A stretch of 64,000 nt of DNA, taken from positions 1 to 64,000 of the forward strand of contig NADL03000755.1 of NCBI GenBank assembly GCA_002205965.3, in the 5' to 3' direction. Below, in pieces: positions 10,383 to 20,723 of this stretch. The DNA is from Kappaphycus alvarezii (Eukaryota > Rhodophyta > Florideophyceae > Gigartinales > Solieriaceae). The stretch's first letter is position 1. Each line of letters begins with the position of its first letter. A model generated the notes under the pieces. The model was not told where the DNA came from. It searched no databases and saw only the letters and a program-made list of their open reading frames with translations. A program made the position numbers and the translations under genes.

Positions 10383-11729
10383 AATTCTAGGATAAGTTTG
10401 AAACCCGAATATGTTTCTTTTTGCGATGATATCGAATCAAAGGACAGAATTCGGAGCATGAAAGAAGATTACCTTTGCAAAGAAAATAAGAATACGCCGA
10501 ATTCCATACATGAAGATGTGAGCACGACGGAAGAGGTCCTTCAAAATATTGAGGTTGAGAATCAAGAAGAAAAAGGGCGCCAAATGGCAGAAATCCAAGG
10601 AAAAGTGCAGCACCTTCCCGCCGCCGCCTCACTGAAAATATCCGACATGTTAACATCTTCCGAAGTAATTGCATGTAGTGTATCAGATTTAAGACAAGCA
10701 AGTGTACCGGTTACTCACTCGTTCGAACTTACCGACACTCAACCGATTTACCACAAGCCCAGACGTCAACCGCCAAAATATGACCAATTTATCTCAGAAA
10801 ATGTTACAAGTATGCTGAAAAATGATATTATTCGACCAGTTTCATCCCCATGGTCGTTTCCAGTTGTAATCGCACCAAAGAAGGATGGAAAGCTGCGTTT
10901 TTGCGTCGATTACCGACAACTGAACCAGAGAATGATACCCGATCGATTTCCGATTCCGAACATGGAGGAGATCCTCGAGGACCTGAAGGATGGGAGATAT
11001 TTCACCTCAATTGACCTTTACACTGGCTATTGGCAGATTCCATTGGATGAAAAGTGTAAGGAAAAAACAACCTTTACTAGCAAAGTTCGTACGTTCAGGT
11101 TCGAAGTGATGCCTTTTGGTCTCATGAATGCACCAGCTACATTCCAAAGAATGATGAGCGAGGTTTTGAAAGGACTTCCATTCGCAAGAGTCTATATCCA
11201 TGATGTCGTCATATTCTCAGAAACATTGGATCAGCACATCTCGCACGTCAAGACAGCTGTGGAGAGGATATCGGAGTATAGCTTGAAAATTAAGTTGAGC
11301 AAATGCTTCTTTGCGAAAACTTCTATCCAATTACTCGGTCATATCGTCGACCAAGAGGGAATTAGAGTGGATCCAGAGAAAACGAAAAAAATAAAGTTGG
11401 CACCAAGGCCCGCTTCAAAGACGGAGGTCCGAAGCTTCTTAGGACTGGCCTCATATTACAGAAGATTTATCAAAGATTTCGCCAAGACTGCAGCACCGTT
11501 ACATGCCAGCACTACGAAGAACGGAAAATTTTACTGGAACAAGGAAATGGAAACTGCATTTCAGGAGCTTAAAGATAAGCTATGTGTCCCCCAGTGCTCA
11601 TATATCCAGATTTCAAGAGACCATTCGTTGTGGAGACAGATGCCTCAGAACGGTCTTTGGGTGCCGTTTTGTCCCAAAAAGATGAAAAGAGAAGACTACA
11701 CCCTGTTCAATTCGCAAGCCGAACTCTGA
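10383..11729 (+). pseudogene. Reverse transcriptase (Ty3 element), catalytic Asp changed
   Basis: The open frame contains the Ty3 RT landmarks in order: RPVSSPWSFPVVIAPKKDG, LRFCVDYRQLN, FTSIDLYTGYWQIP (motif A Asp), FEVMPFGLMNAPATFQRMM (motif B), ARVYIHDVVIFS (motif C) and LLGHIV. The connection domain follows with VRSFLGLASYYRRFI. In motif C the usual Y-x-D-D reads Y-I-H-D because the codon at 11199-11201 is CAT, which should abolish DNA synthesis. No ATG opens this frame: it follows TAG 10380-10382 directly, and TTG at 10398 is only a formal start. After about 11584 the frame leaves the RNase H sequence because of an indel, so residues beyond that point are not native. Confidence 0.9.
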
Positions 11730-11953
11730 ATGATGCGGAAAAGAGATACTCAGTCTGCGAGAAAGAAGCGCTAGCTGTCGTATTCGCGCTGAAAAAGTTT
11801 CGCGTATACCTTTTATCACTCGAGAAATTTGTCTTGATAACTGATCATCAGGCACTTAAGACAGCATTCCAAAAGAAGGATGTACATCACCGCTTGGCCC
11901 GATGGCTCGATATTTTCGCAGAATATCGGTTTGAAATTGTGTATAGACCCTGA
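11582..11953 (+). pseudogene. RNase H domain (Ty3 element)
   Basis: In the frame of the ATG at 11582 the sequence VLIYPDFKRPFVVETDASERSLGAVLSQ is a Ty3-type RNase H start with its catalytic Asp. RPLHPVQF-like and YSVCEKEALAVVFALKKFR (catalytic Glu region) follow, then FVLITDHQAL (third acidic residue) and RLARWLDIFAEYRFEIVYRP. It joins the RT frame through a small indel near 11585. It stops at TGA 11951-11953 where the family has a Gly (YRPG-x-x-N), consistent with a GGA to TGA change. Downstream codons in the same frame continue normally (NQPADYLSR), so the stop is secondary damage. Confidence 0.85.
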
Positions 11954-12502
11954 CGCGATAATCAGCCTGCCGATTACCTATCCCGCTTGAGGGACGCACT
12001 GATTCCAAATGAAAAAGCTTCGGAGGACATCGTAGGAGTCGCCGAGTTGCAGTTGCCGAACGATAACGAACTAGGGCATTGGGATCTCGAAACAACCAAA
12101 AAATTCGTAACTGAGAGATTCTGGTGGCCCGGTATCCATAAGGACGTCTATAATTTCGTGAAAAGCTGCGACAACTGCCAAAAATTCACTCCAATACGGA
12201 AGTATAAGACAACTCTAAGTTTTCTAGTTTCCGGTCTCTTTGAAACCTTCTCAATTGACTTTGCGGGCCCGTTCAAGGAAACCTCTTCCGGAAAAAAATA
12301 TCTCCTTATAGGGGTGGAACATCTTACTGGATGGCCAATAGCAGTTGCAGTTGAGGAGGCAAATGCTGAGGTGGTACTGAGATTCATCGAAAAAGAAATA
12401 ATTGAACCGTTTGGTCTTCCAGAAAGGATTATCTCGGATAACGCCCTTTTTTTACTGCAACTTCACTGCTTCGTTTCTTGGAAGAGAAGGGGATTCAGCT
12501 GA
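11954..12502 (+). pseudogene. Integrase zinc-binding and catalytic core (Ty3 element)
   Basis: In the frame continuing from RNase H, LGHWDLETTKKFVTERFWWPG followed by VKSCDNCQK gives the second His and both Cys of the HHCC domain. The first His is not evident. FSIDFAGPF (Asp 12257-12259) and RIISDNA (Asp 12437-12439) supply the first two catalytic acids of the D,D-35-E core. A T7 run at 12447-12453 shifts the frame and the translation then ends as noise at 12502. The normal frame resumes immediately after the T-run. Confidence 0.85.
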
Positions 12503-13185
12503 AGACAGTTCTCGCATACGCTCCTATGTCAAACGGTAAAGCGGAGAGGATGGTTGGAACCATTAAACGAGCAATATCGAAAACTATGTCGGAGAATGAA
12601 ATCCAGTGGGAAGATGCCTTACCAAAAGTGTTATACGGCTATCGTCGAAGAAGAGGAAGAAATGGACGCTCACCATTCGAGCTAATGTACGGAAGGGCTC
12701 CTAGAATGTTACAAAGAGACATGGAAACAAATATTATCGATGAAGAGAGTAGGGAAGTTGAACTACTGGCCACCGAAGGCTGGAGATCACACCGCGCGCT
12801 AACACAGACAAGAAATAAGGATGCAGAAACTGCAGTCAGAACCTTTTCAATTGGCTCTAAAGTACTTGTAGTACATGGAAAAGCAATGCAGCAGGCTGTG
12901 AAGTGGCCGGCCTTCCAAACCAAGTACTGGAACCCTTGCATTGTCACGGAGGAAAGACACCCGCACTATCAGCTCTGTTCAAGCTCAGGGAAGAGATCAA
13001 GGAGGGCTATCCATGCACGTCGTCTGGTCACTTATCATCAGAGGCCTGAAGAATTCCTTCTCACACAGGACTATGCGCAACCACGGGGCATACTCATCTT
13101 TAACTATAGAATGATTCCTATGGGAGGAAAAGGGCCTGGGAATGGATCATCTCGATTACGCGGGACTAATACGAACTCCACGTAA
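12454..13185 (+). pseudogene. Integrase core end and C-terminal domain (Ty3 element)
   Basis: The frame begins with TATSLLRFLEEKGIQLKT and carries APMSNGKAERMVGTIKRAI, whose Glu (12544-12546) is the third catalytic acid of the DDE triad. GRSPFELMYGRAPR follows, typical of Ty3 integrases. The C-terminal part has SKVLVVHGKA and KYWNPCIV, a GPY/F-like module with Gly replaced by Asn, then HARRLVTYHQRPEEF. There is no chromodomain, unlike the relic at the start of the window, so the two Ty3-type elements belong to different groups. The 3' end overlaps the accessory gene. Confidence 0.85.
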
Positions 13186-14246
13186 TCATCCATTTCTACA
13201 TTCATATATGCCTATGTTTTCGTACGTTGAACGGACCGTTGCTACCTGAAGAAGATTTCCGACTATTAATAAGAGTTCTATTTTCATTCCAAAACGGAAG
13301 GTTCACGGAAGCAGGTCCAGAGTTTGTGGAGGTAATATTTCATTACTCTATAGGAAGATATGGAATGGTAGCTGCTGGAAACTTGTCGCAAACGTATCTG
13401 AATATTATCCGTCCAATTTACGTATTTCTCAAGAACAACCAAGACGTGCGACTGAGAGGTTACGCCTTACCCCCGGATATGGAGTACAGACTTGTCCCGT
13501 ATCCTCTATGGGAACCTTACGTTTCTCCGCCACAAATTGGGAACGTTGGAGGCGGCGAGGATCCTCCTGAAGCAGTGATGATGACCAGAGGAGGACCTTC
13601 GGGAGACAACAACCCGCCCAGAAGAGGTTCCAGTCGTCCCCCGAGAGGACCTCGTGCAGGACCCAGTACGTCAGGAGCTGGTCGCGGCCATTCATCGGGA
13701 CCGTCCACCACAACTTCATCTCTAGCTCTCCTTCACAACCATGCACAACATACAGTCGGAAGAAGAAGATTATCTTTTTGGCTGCGCAATATCTCCGAGG
13801 ACGCGAACGATGCGCAGGTCATTTCTTATTTCATGATAAGCATCCGTTTATGTTTTAGGGCGCTACATGGACCGCACTTATCTTATGAAGATTCGTTCTT
13901 GATGATGCGCGTCTTCTTTTCCTATCGGCATCCATTCCTCCGGCATCTTCCAGAAGAGTTTGCATATCACATATATTTTTTCACTCTTGGAAGATTCGGA
14001 AGAGTCACGGAAGAAAAATGTATTCAACCCCATCTCGATGTTATCAAACCAATATATGAGGCTATGCTACAAAGTGAGGTACCAGTAATGCGAACCTACT
14101 TTTCAGAGCATCATATTGGTAATCAGTTGCATATATACCCGTTTGAGAGACCTTACATTTTATCAATAAGACAGCGAACAGAAACGGAAACAGAAGAAGA
14201 ACAATGGGGACGAGCCGGGACGTTCGTCTTGAGCGGGAGGGCGTGA
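13111..14246 (+). pseudogene. Accessory 3' protein with duplicated 136-residue domain (Ty3 element)
   Basis: A third frame after integrase encodes a protein with no recognised family. It consists of two copies of one domain: copy 1 at 13122-13529 and copy 2 at 13758-14165, each exactly 136 codons. They align without a gap and are identical at about one third of positions by my hand count. Shared landmarks are GR(K/R)R, RLCFR-like, GP-x-L, (I/M)RV-x-FS, LGRFG/IGRYG, (R/K)PIY and YP-x-x-x-PY. A Gly/Pro/Arg/Ser-rich linker (about 13530-13757, with RGSSRPPRGPRAGPS) separates them. No signal peptide or membrane segment is visible. A TAA at 13167-13169 interrupts copy 1. The ATGs at 13111 and 13120 are one frame off, implying an indel near the start. 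The stop TGA at 14244 is the first three bases of the 3' LTR. Confidence 0.75.
14231..14243 (+). other. Polypurine tract candidate
   Basis: GAGCGGGAGGGCG is purine-rich and sits directly before the TG of the 3' LTR, where plus-strand DNA synthesis is primed in LTR retroelements. Confidence 0.6.
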
Positions 14247-14962
14247 TGTGCTCAAATTCGCACACGAAAAAATCTAGATGAGGACCATAATTGTATACAG
14301 TATTGGAACTGGGAAGATATTTTTACAGTTTTTGAATTTGCAAGATATTTTTAATTTGGGTGAGTGTGGCAAATTCATCGGTTGATTTTTTATTTTAGGA
14401 CACACTGTCATAGTGGATGTCAGTACAGTTCTAGGTTGTGGGTGATACTACGAGTGACTCTGAAAGGTCTATATAATGGCCACATCAATTCCCACCCCTG
14501 GCCGATGGGTGGCTGGCATGGGTATGGCACCTAGATATTTACCTTGAGGAAATATCTTCTAATGGTCTCTCTGGTTCACACGATTCCCGTGAATGCATTT
14601 TATGGTTATTAGTCTGTTTGTTTGAAGACTTTTAGGGTATCCAAAAGTCTATATAAGCCGAGTAAACTGCTTCCTTTAGTGGAGGTCAAGCAAGTTGGCA
14701 GACAACTTCAGGTCAAGCTCCGAGTAGTAGGAAGTTGAGAGTCAACTTCAGACCCAAGAAAACTTTTTCCTAAGCTGGTCGCAGAGCATCAGTGGTAGAC
14801 GCTGCCCCTTTTATACTTGCTTGTAGCCCTCTCAACTCTCTCCCATATACACTGCTTTCATTTGTTCAACTATACCACGGTAGCACTTTTGTCGCTCGCA
14901 ACACCTCCGTCTTGGGGTAGTTGGTTCTAAGTATCTCTTCTCCCGACGATTTACCCCTATCA
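14244..14962 (+). repeat. 3' LTR of the Ty3 element
   Basis: This is a 719-bp copy of the 5' LTR differing by three substitutions and one T in a homopolymer as compared by eye. It ends CTATCA and is followed by the AATAC duplication. Confidence 0.95.
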
Positions 14963-14967
14963 AATAC
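14963..14967. repeat. Target-site duplication, right copy (AATAC)
   Basis: AATAC directly follows the 3' LTR and matches 7638-7642. Confidence 0.9.
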
Positions 14968-15566
14968 GTCGCTCGCAAAATCGCGTTCGGGAGAAACGTC
15001 TTGCAGTGAAGTTGGGCATATTTGCCACCCAAGAGAAGGACCATCTTCCCTTCTGCTCTCCGCTGGTCTCTGACCTTCTGTCGAGCTTTGCGCACGTCCC
15101 TGTCCCGGCCTTGATGTTCCTCGAGCTCAACCGCGACTCCTTCCACACCCTCAACCTCTACCCCGTCCCTGTGCCGCCTCAGCATGCGTTTGTGAAGGTA
15201 TTGGATTGGCAGGAGCACCCCGTGTAGGTTTTGCGCCGCCTTGCGCAACGCCAACTGCTACGGTGGAATCGTTCTCGAGCGGAACGGTGGCCACTGATGG
15301 AGTAGGTTGCTCGTGGTGGCAGGGACTGTATCTCTGGAACTTTATGGCGTCGCTGTAAATTTAGGATGAGGAATGGGTGGTACATCACAGACAGGAAGGC
15401 ACAATTGATTAAGACTGTCAGATTGCGTTGAAAAGTACATGTTATCGCAAAAATCTAGGTCACGTTTCTGGGTTCTAGAAGGGAGAAACAGATAAGCAAG
15501 CAATGCTACGCCAGAATCTTTCAAAAGCTTCGAAGCAGGGCTGTACTTAGGATGAATCCAAGGCAC
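14963..15566 (-). pseudogene. PiggyBac-like transposase, 5' part displaced by the Ty3 insertion
   Basis: Removing the Ty3 element and one copy of the 5-bp duplication joins this segment to the minus-strand transposase at 7642, and one reading frame (SPERDFASDV onto LSERATLFCCYAMGQ) runs through the junction. Upstream frames are broken. One (15566-15342) includes LLKDSGVALLAYLFLPS and another (15254-14970) is rich in charged residues. I cannot identify a start codon or domain here. It is assigned by position and by the continuous frame across the target site, not by similarity. Confidence 0.4.
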
Positions 15567-15784
15567 TACTAAGTGCGGACAAGTTGCGACTCACCTTCAA
15601 TCTTCTCGCTATTACAGGTGCACTCAGCACATCGTTCAGTTTGTGGTCATATTAAGGGAAACTGCCAGAGTTCAGAGGACTGAGAACTGGGGAGTATAGG
15701 AGAAAGGCGTTGTGAAACGAAGAAGATGACAGACTTCTTTATTCTTTTTTGAAAAAGGGAAACTGGGTTTGATTTACTGCGAGG

Positions 15785-16236
15785 GGTGCTAAGTTTGGGG
15801 GTCCTACGAAAAAGCTTTCAAATCACGCTTCAGGATCTACGTTTCGAGTAACAGATCATTTCCACCAACTAAATTTCTGGAAAGCACCGGAAGATGAACA
15901 AGACGAAGAAAGTGATGTCGCAGCACAAGGATGCAACTAGATAAGGATCGCTACAGTTCCAGTAAAATGGGTCATATACTGGTCAAAGATATATCTCAAA
16001 CAAATATTTCCGACTCTAGTGACCAAGATGAGGTCAACAGGGTTACTGCGACTACTTTTGAGAGGGATTCAATCCCTCTCTTTACCGGTCAAAATTTAGG
16101 GTTCTCTTGGATGACTGTGACAAGTGTCTTTCCAGATGGTATTGGGGTTAATCTTCGTAAAGACATTTTGCTCTACGTGTTGTTCCAAGCAATTTCCAGT
16201 TGCAAGTTGCAATTTGCAGTTAAATTGATTTCATAG
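15785..16236 (+). other. Unrecognised open frames
   Basis: One frame to TAG 15938-15940 reads FHQLNFWKAPEDEQDEESD. An overlapping second frame (15931-16236) includes DISQTNISDSSDQDEVNR and FTGQNLGFSWMTV. Acidic clusters and tryptophans give a coding-like look, but there is no known motif and no start or splice logic I can defend. They may be fragments of another decayed element. Confidence 0.2.
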
Positions 16237-19200
16237 CGGTGGACTTATGCGCCTAAACAGGAACCTGTTCTTGCCATAAACCCCGCGAGACTCCCTCCTG
16301 GTGGCAGAGGAAGTTTATTCGAATTTTTAGGTGGACTGCGGAGGCTTCAGGTGGGAATATTATCCATAAGGCGAGGAGTTTACTGCAAAGGAAGGTGTAT
16401 AATTAAGTAAGCTATGCTGTAGTATCGAGGATTTGAAAGTAACAGTGAGACTAGTGGATTCAGATATCACCTGATGATCTGTTTAGATTTTTCCTTAACA
16501 CACCGCGGAGGCTGCAGACAATTTTAGATAAATTAAGGGGGACAAACGCTACTATCTCTCATTTATGGAGCAAAAAGTGTTAGGAGTAATTCGTTTCGTG
16601 CTGTTTCAATAGCTAGATACATTGGGAAAGCTTGTTAAGTTTTAATGTTTGATAGGGCGATTTTTCCGGAGGATTTACTATAACGGGTCCAGGCTACAAC
16701 CGACCGTAGGCCAACCAGTGGGGGAGGAATCTTTACGGCGGTGGGGACAGGCACGCAGAGGCGCCGAGGAGGAATAGGATAGAAACTAATCGCAAAGACG
16801 CTGGAAAAGAACCTGACGGGCTCGCTGTCGTGCAGGCAAAAGGGGAATCGTGTACAAAAATCGTCAAACTCTTGATGGGTAAGGTATTACGGCGCCTACC
16901 GTCAAGGCGGCGGACCAGTAAGCATGCTGCACCTCACGTTCCTGTTGATTTCATGATTTATTGGAATCTTTTTCATATCACTCAGTTTAAACAACTGACT
17001 GAAGTTGAAGTCGGCGGCTTGAATCACAACTGACTGTTTTATCTCGTTAAATGAAAGCTGGTGTGCCACTGGAGGGTTGGCCTATTTTTGGAGCGGAGCT
17101 AACGATGCGGACAGAGATCATGCACAGCTTCCCTGGTGTTTTTTATGTGCAAGCGATTTCTCGCGCTGGCTCATCGTGAGTCAGGTGAGGAGATGAGGGA
17201 TCGGTAGGATTAGAGGCCGTAGGCAGTGTGTACTCTTAAGCTTGGACTTATCTTAAGCTTGGACTTGACGTACAGTAAGGCATTTCCCCTCTCATCATGG
17301 TTCTAGCAAACCAGGGATTCAGACGTTCCCTCTAGGTGACATGCTGTTCAAAAAAAGTATCAGGTTTCAACCTTTCCGTGGGCAAACAGCACGTTCAGCT
17401 TGAAATCTTTTCTATCCTAGTCATCTTCATATGATTGCATGCAGGAGTGGAAAGACCATTTTGCTTCCGATGTCTCAACCTTTCCTGTAAATTGAGAGAG
17501 GGTTAAGTGTGTGGTGCGTCAGCAACAGCAGCGATTTCAATTTAGGTTGACAAAAGGGCTAAAGAAGCAACTTTGCCCCTGTGTTTCTTGTCCATTCACT
17601 TACCCTGATTCGTTGTGTTGTGTCGGTGAAAGAGGGCTTTCAACTCGAATTATTTGCTTCCAGCTAACAAGTGTTCCTCAGTGATTGCGTGTCTGCCATC
17701 GCCACCACATTTTTCTCTAATTCAGTTGAGCTAACCAAAAGTAAACATAAAGCAATTTTGATTCAGGGTTTATCATGCATACATAGCTATTTTTAAGCAG
17801 TTAAATGATCGCCGCCGTGTTCGAATACGTGCAAGAATGGCCTTCAAGGACAGTCAGCCATAGATACGTGATCATTGAAGGTTAATCCCTTGCGGAGCAC
17901 CAGGTATTTCCAATGAGGAGGATTTTTTTTACAAAGCATTATCGAATCAGGAATTGTAAATTGAGGTAGACCATCGAGAGCCATTCAGGAGCATGTGTCT
18001 GGTTACTGAGCCCCGATTATTGATAGTTGGAATCATGTAATCTCTGGAAATTTACGTCTCACTTGGCAAAAATTGAATTTCTGTGATAAATTTTGACTGA
18101 GGATAGTATGTGTCAAAACAGGTCTAGGGTGATGTTGGTGACGAGGCTCTCGCGGAACCTGGCTCGTGTTCAAAAGCAGATAAAATAAAGCAAGGAGCAG
18201 TTGTAAGCATAGGCTTTCACTAGATCGCTGGGTGTTTGCATTGCAAGCATGAATCCCGTGCCATTCCCCACAAAAACAGGTCATTTTCCTGCTATGCATT
18301 GTCCACTTATTGTGAAATCATCAAAGTTTTAAGCCTAGGACGCCGTTTTCACAATGCGTACGCAAAATTTGAGGATCTAAAAAACTGCATTGGCGAACAA
18401 ATCTAATTTCTAAACAGTTTTCGTACTGAAATCCTAGTTCAGATCACCAACTGATATCAACACTATACAGAAAAGGCTGACAATGTTCGGATCATATTAA
18501 TGGTGCATATGATAACCTTTACCAAGAGCAATGGCGTTGTCGTCATGCCAATATCAAGAGAGAGAGGTATTTTGGTTCCTGCAGATCATTAACCGCTCTG
18601 TATTTACACGGAGCTAACATTGGCTTGCAATAGCACCAGATTTAATCTTCCACAGCATTGCAATAATCTCCATGGGATCTAAGTGCACTGGAGGTATAGA
18701 ATGCAGCCTCTGGGGACCTAGTTGCTCTAATATGCGAGATCCTTGGGGATTCAGTACTGGCACTAACAGCGACCACTACATTTTTCGAACCCTTTTTTTG
18801 TATCTTTACTCATTCGTTATCTGGAGTGCACACTAACTTGGAACTCACTAGTGGCTGAGTAGGTGCTTGGTCTGCAAGGAAAAAAATCAGCTTTGAATGG
18901 TGGAACCACATGACAGCAGTGTAGTGCGGTATTGAATGGTAGCAATGATGCACTCGACCAAATAGCAAAGAGAGCAGGAATGTTTGGCTGGCCCCTTGGG
19001 GAACAGCCTCGCCCCAACTCTAGCACCTGCATGTTGCAATGCTAGGAGCTGCATGCTGCAATGCTGTCGATAATAACTGAATTTTTTCAACGCGATAAGA
19101 TTCCCGGCAGTGCTTGTTGATTTATCGCGAAAGCCGAAGAGCGGTTGAGCATTACATTGTAATGACAGCAAGTAAATAGCTTGGCGCAATCCACACCCTG

Positions 19201-19459
19201 CAGTGCGACGCAGATGCATTCTCATTGTAAGCAGCCTTGATTTTCGGAATCTCATGAAAGGTAGAGAGTGTGTGGAATACTGTACCTATTTAAAATGCTG
19301 TAAAATAACTTGATTTCTATTCCACAATAAACCGTTGAATTTAACGTACTTTTTCGCAGTCATACTTTCTTCAACACCCTGTAAGGCTATCATCTGTACA
19401 AAATAGCTTGACCTCATTTTGAATTTTTTTGAGACCGTTGTCCCTATAAATCGATGACC
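16237..19459. other. No recognisable gene
   Basis: Open frames are short and uninformative on both strands. The only structured item I noticed is the small tandem duplication at 17234. Confidence 0.4.
17234..17267. repeat. Tandem duplication of a 17-mer
   Basis: TCTTAAGCTTGGACTTA is repeated head to tail, the second copy ending in G instead of A. Confidence 0.8.
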
Positions 19460-19759
19460 AATGCTCTCACCAACGTCTGTTCAGAGCAAACCCCAAGGAG
19501 CCCATGCTCTGCAGAGGCGGCCATTATGTAACTTCGTGTACTTCTTCCTTCTCCTTGGCCCCTTTCCTTGGCACTGCTGTCGTCTCAACTGCCCCTCGTC
19601 CTTCCTCCCGGATCAATCCTTCCCTTCGACCCAGCAGTCTTTTTCCCCCTCTCCCCGTATTTCTTCCACCAACCCGCTAGATTGGGGACAGGATGCACTC
19701 CAGCCGTCTGCTTTGCAAGTGACAGATTCAAGATGAGTAATCAAGGCCCCATTGGAAAA

Positions 19760-19900
19760 CGCGCGTAAACTTGACATGCACTATCCGTAGGGAAGCAATC
19801 AAATACTGCACGAGTGGCGGGCTCAGTGATAGTGCGATTTGTTCTTCTCTTGTGCAACCCTTTGCCCCGCTACGGATAGCGCATGTCATGTTCGCTCGCG
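19760..19900. repeat. Foldback element with arms of about 34 bp
   Basis: The arm starting CGCGCGTAAACTTGACATGC (19760) and the reverse complement of the arm ending at 19900 agree through TGACATGC, CTATCCGTAG and the CGCG ends, with a few mismatches. About 73 bp separate them. It could be a small MITE or a transcript that folds. No target duplication is obvious. Confidence 0.55.
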
Positions 19901-19916
19901 TAAACCAAGGGCCCTC

Positions 19917-20192
19917 GCTCGGCGAAGTACCGATCTTCTAGGACAACTCTTCTTCAAATTCTTATCAAAACGAACGGTGGCACTGGCTGCAGTTTATGGA
20001 AGGTTGCGCTAATGTGCGATCCTGCATGACATGTGGACGGATCAAATGCAAGACGCTGAGAGAGATGAATGTTGGCACAGGAGATTGGCAGCTTTCAAAT
20101 ACGGTCAGGGCTACAAAATCATGGAAGAAGCAGACGCTTGCGGAACGAATGAGCACTACTTCGCCTACCTTTGTCGACGTCTTCCGGCTTAA
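19917..20192 (+). other. Coding-like open frame with one stop
   Basis: A single frame runs through STDLLGQLFFKFLSKRTVAL and, after TAA at 20010-20012, through MWTDQMQDAERDECWHRRL and GTNEHYFAYLCRRLP to TAA 20190-20192. The residue mix looks like a real protein but no family is recognised. It could be upstream exons of the candidate gene ending at 21040, with the stop lying in an intron, or a decayed element. Confidence 0.25.
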
Positions 20193-20723
20193 TGAAGCAA
20201 TTTTAGTCTGGATTGTTTTATGACTTCACATCTTTTATCAGGACTAGTTACTAAACGCAGGACTATGAGAATCATCTTCTTTCGTAGCATATATTTCACT
20301 CAATCACATCAGCCTTACAATATTCTCGTCAAATGCTCCACACAAAAACATCAACTAATGTGGGGCGATACTAGATTCCGTATTCGCTTCCTCGTCATAC
20401 GCTACGAAAGTTTGTATTTCTGCCTATCCGTGCATGGTAAGAACGTAGCAGTGCACGATTAGGATGTATCAGCGTCAAGCAGGACTTTCTGATTGCACTG
20501 GGCATGAGTCTTCTATTCTTTGACATATCGACAGGATACGACCTAGTAATTTCTTTCAAATAGCAACGCACCGAATTCTTTTCCCTGAACATTAATTGGA
20601 CGCATGACTACTCGCAACTTTCTGCATGCGAAGGAAATCTGCAGAACGCGCATTGCTGCTATTTCATAACATGCATACCTAACGTAGCCTGACTCACCTC
20701 GTCAGACGATCCTGCTTAACCAG

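Larger units (their letters stand above)
7643..14962 (+). mobile_element. Complete-length Ty3-type LTR retrotransposon with 3' accessory gene
   Basis: Two direct repeats of 720 and 719 bp starting TGATGTGC and ending CTATCA bound the element. A 5-bp duplication AATAC flanks it on both sides, a primer-binding-site candidate lies two bases inside the 5' LTR, and a purine tract precedes the 3' LTR. The internal order is Gag, protease, RT, RNase H, integrase and then an accessory gene, which is the Ty3 (not copia) order. The LTRs differ by three substitutions and one T-run length change as compared by eye, so insertion seems recent. The coding region nevertheless carries at least four frameshifts, three or more stops and a changed RT catalytic residue. 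The element lies inside a piggyBac-like gene. Confidence 0.95.

Noticed and set aside
13429-13746. 105-codon minus-strand frame
   Set aside because: It is a shadow of the accessory gene linker, where GC-rich low-complexity sequence is open in several frames.
8291-14977. Shared 10-mer GTCGCTCGCA in the LTR (8291) and just outside the 3' LTR (14968)
   Set aside because: A single 10-bp match with no extension on either side is compatible with chance, so I do not claim target choice from it.
14832-15254. 140-codon minus-strand frame across the 3' LTR boundary
   Set aside because: Its last third is LTR sequence, so it is a chance fusion created by the insertion.
16070-16085. GATTCAATCCCTC-like sequence suggesting a tRNA T-arm
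   Set aside because: No acceptor, D-arm or anticodon arm can be folded around it.
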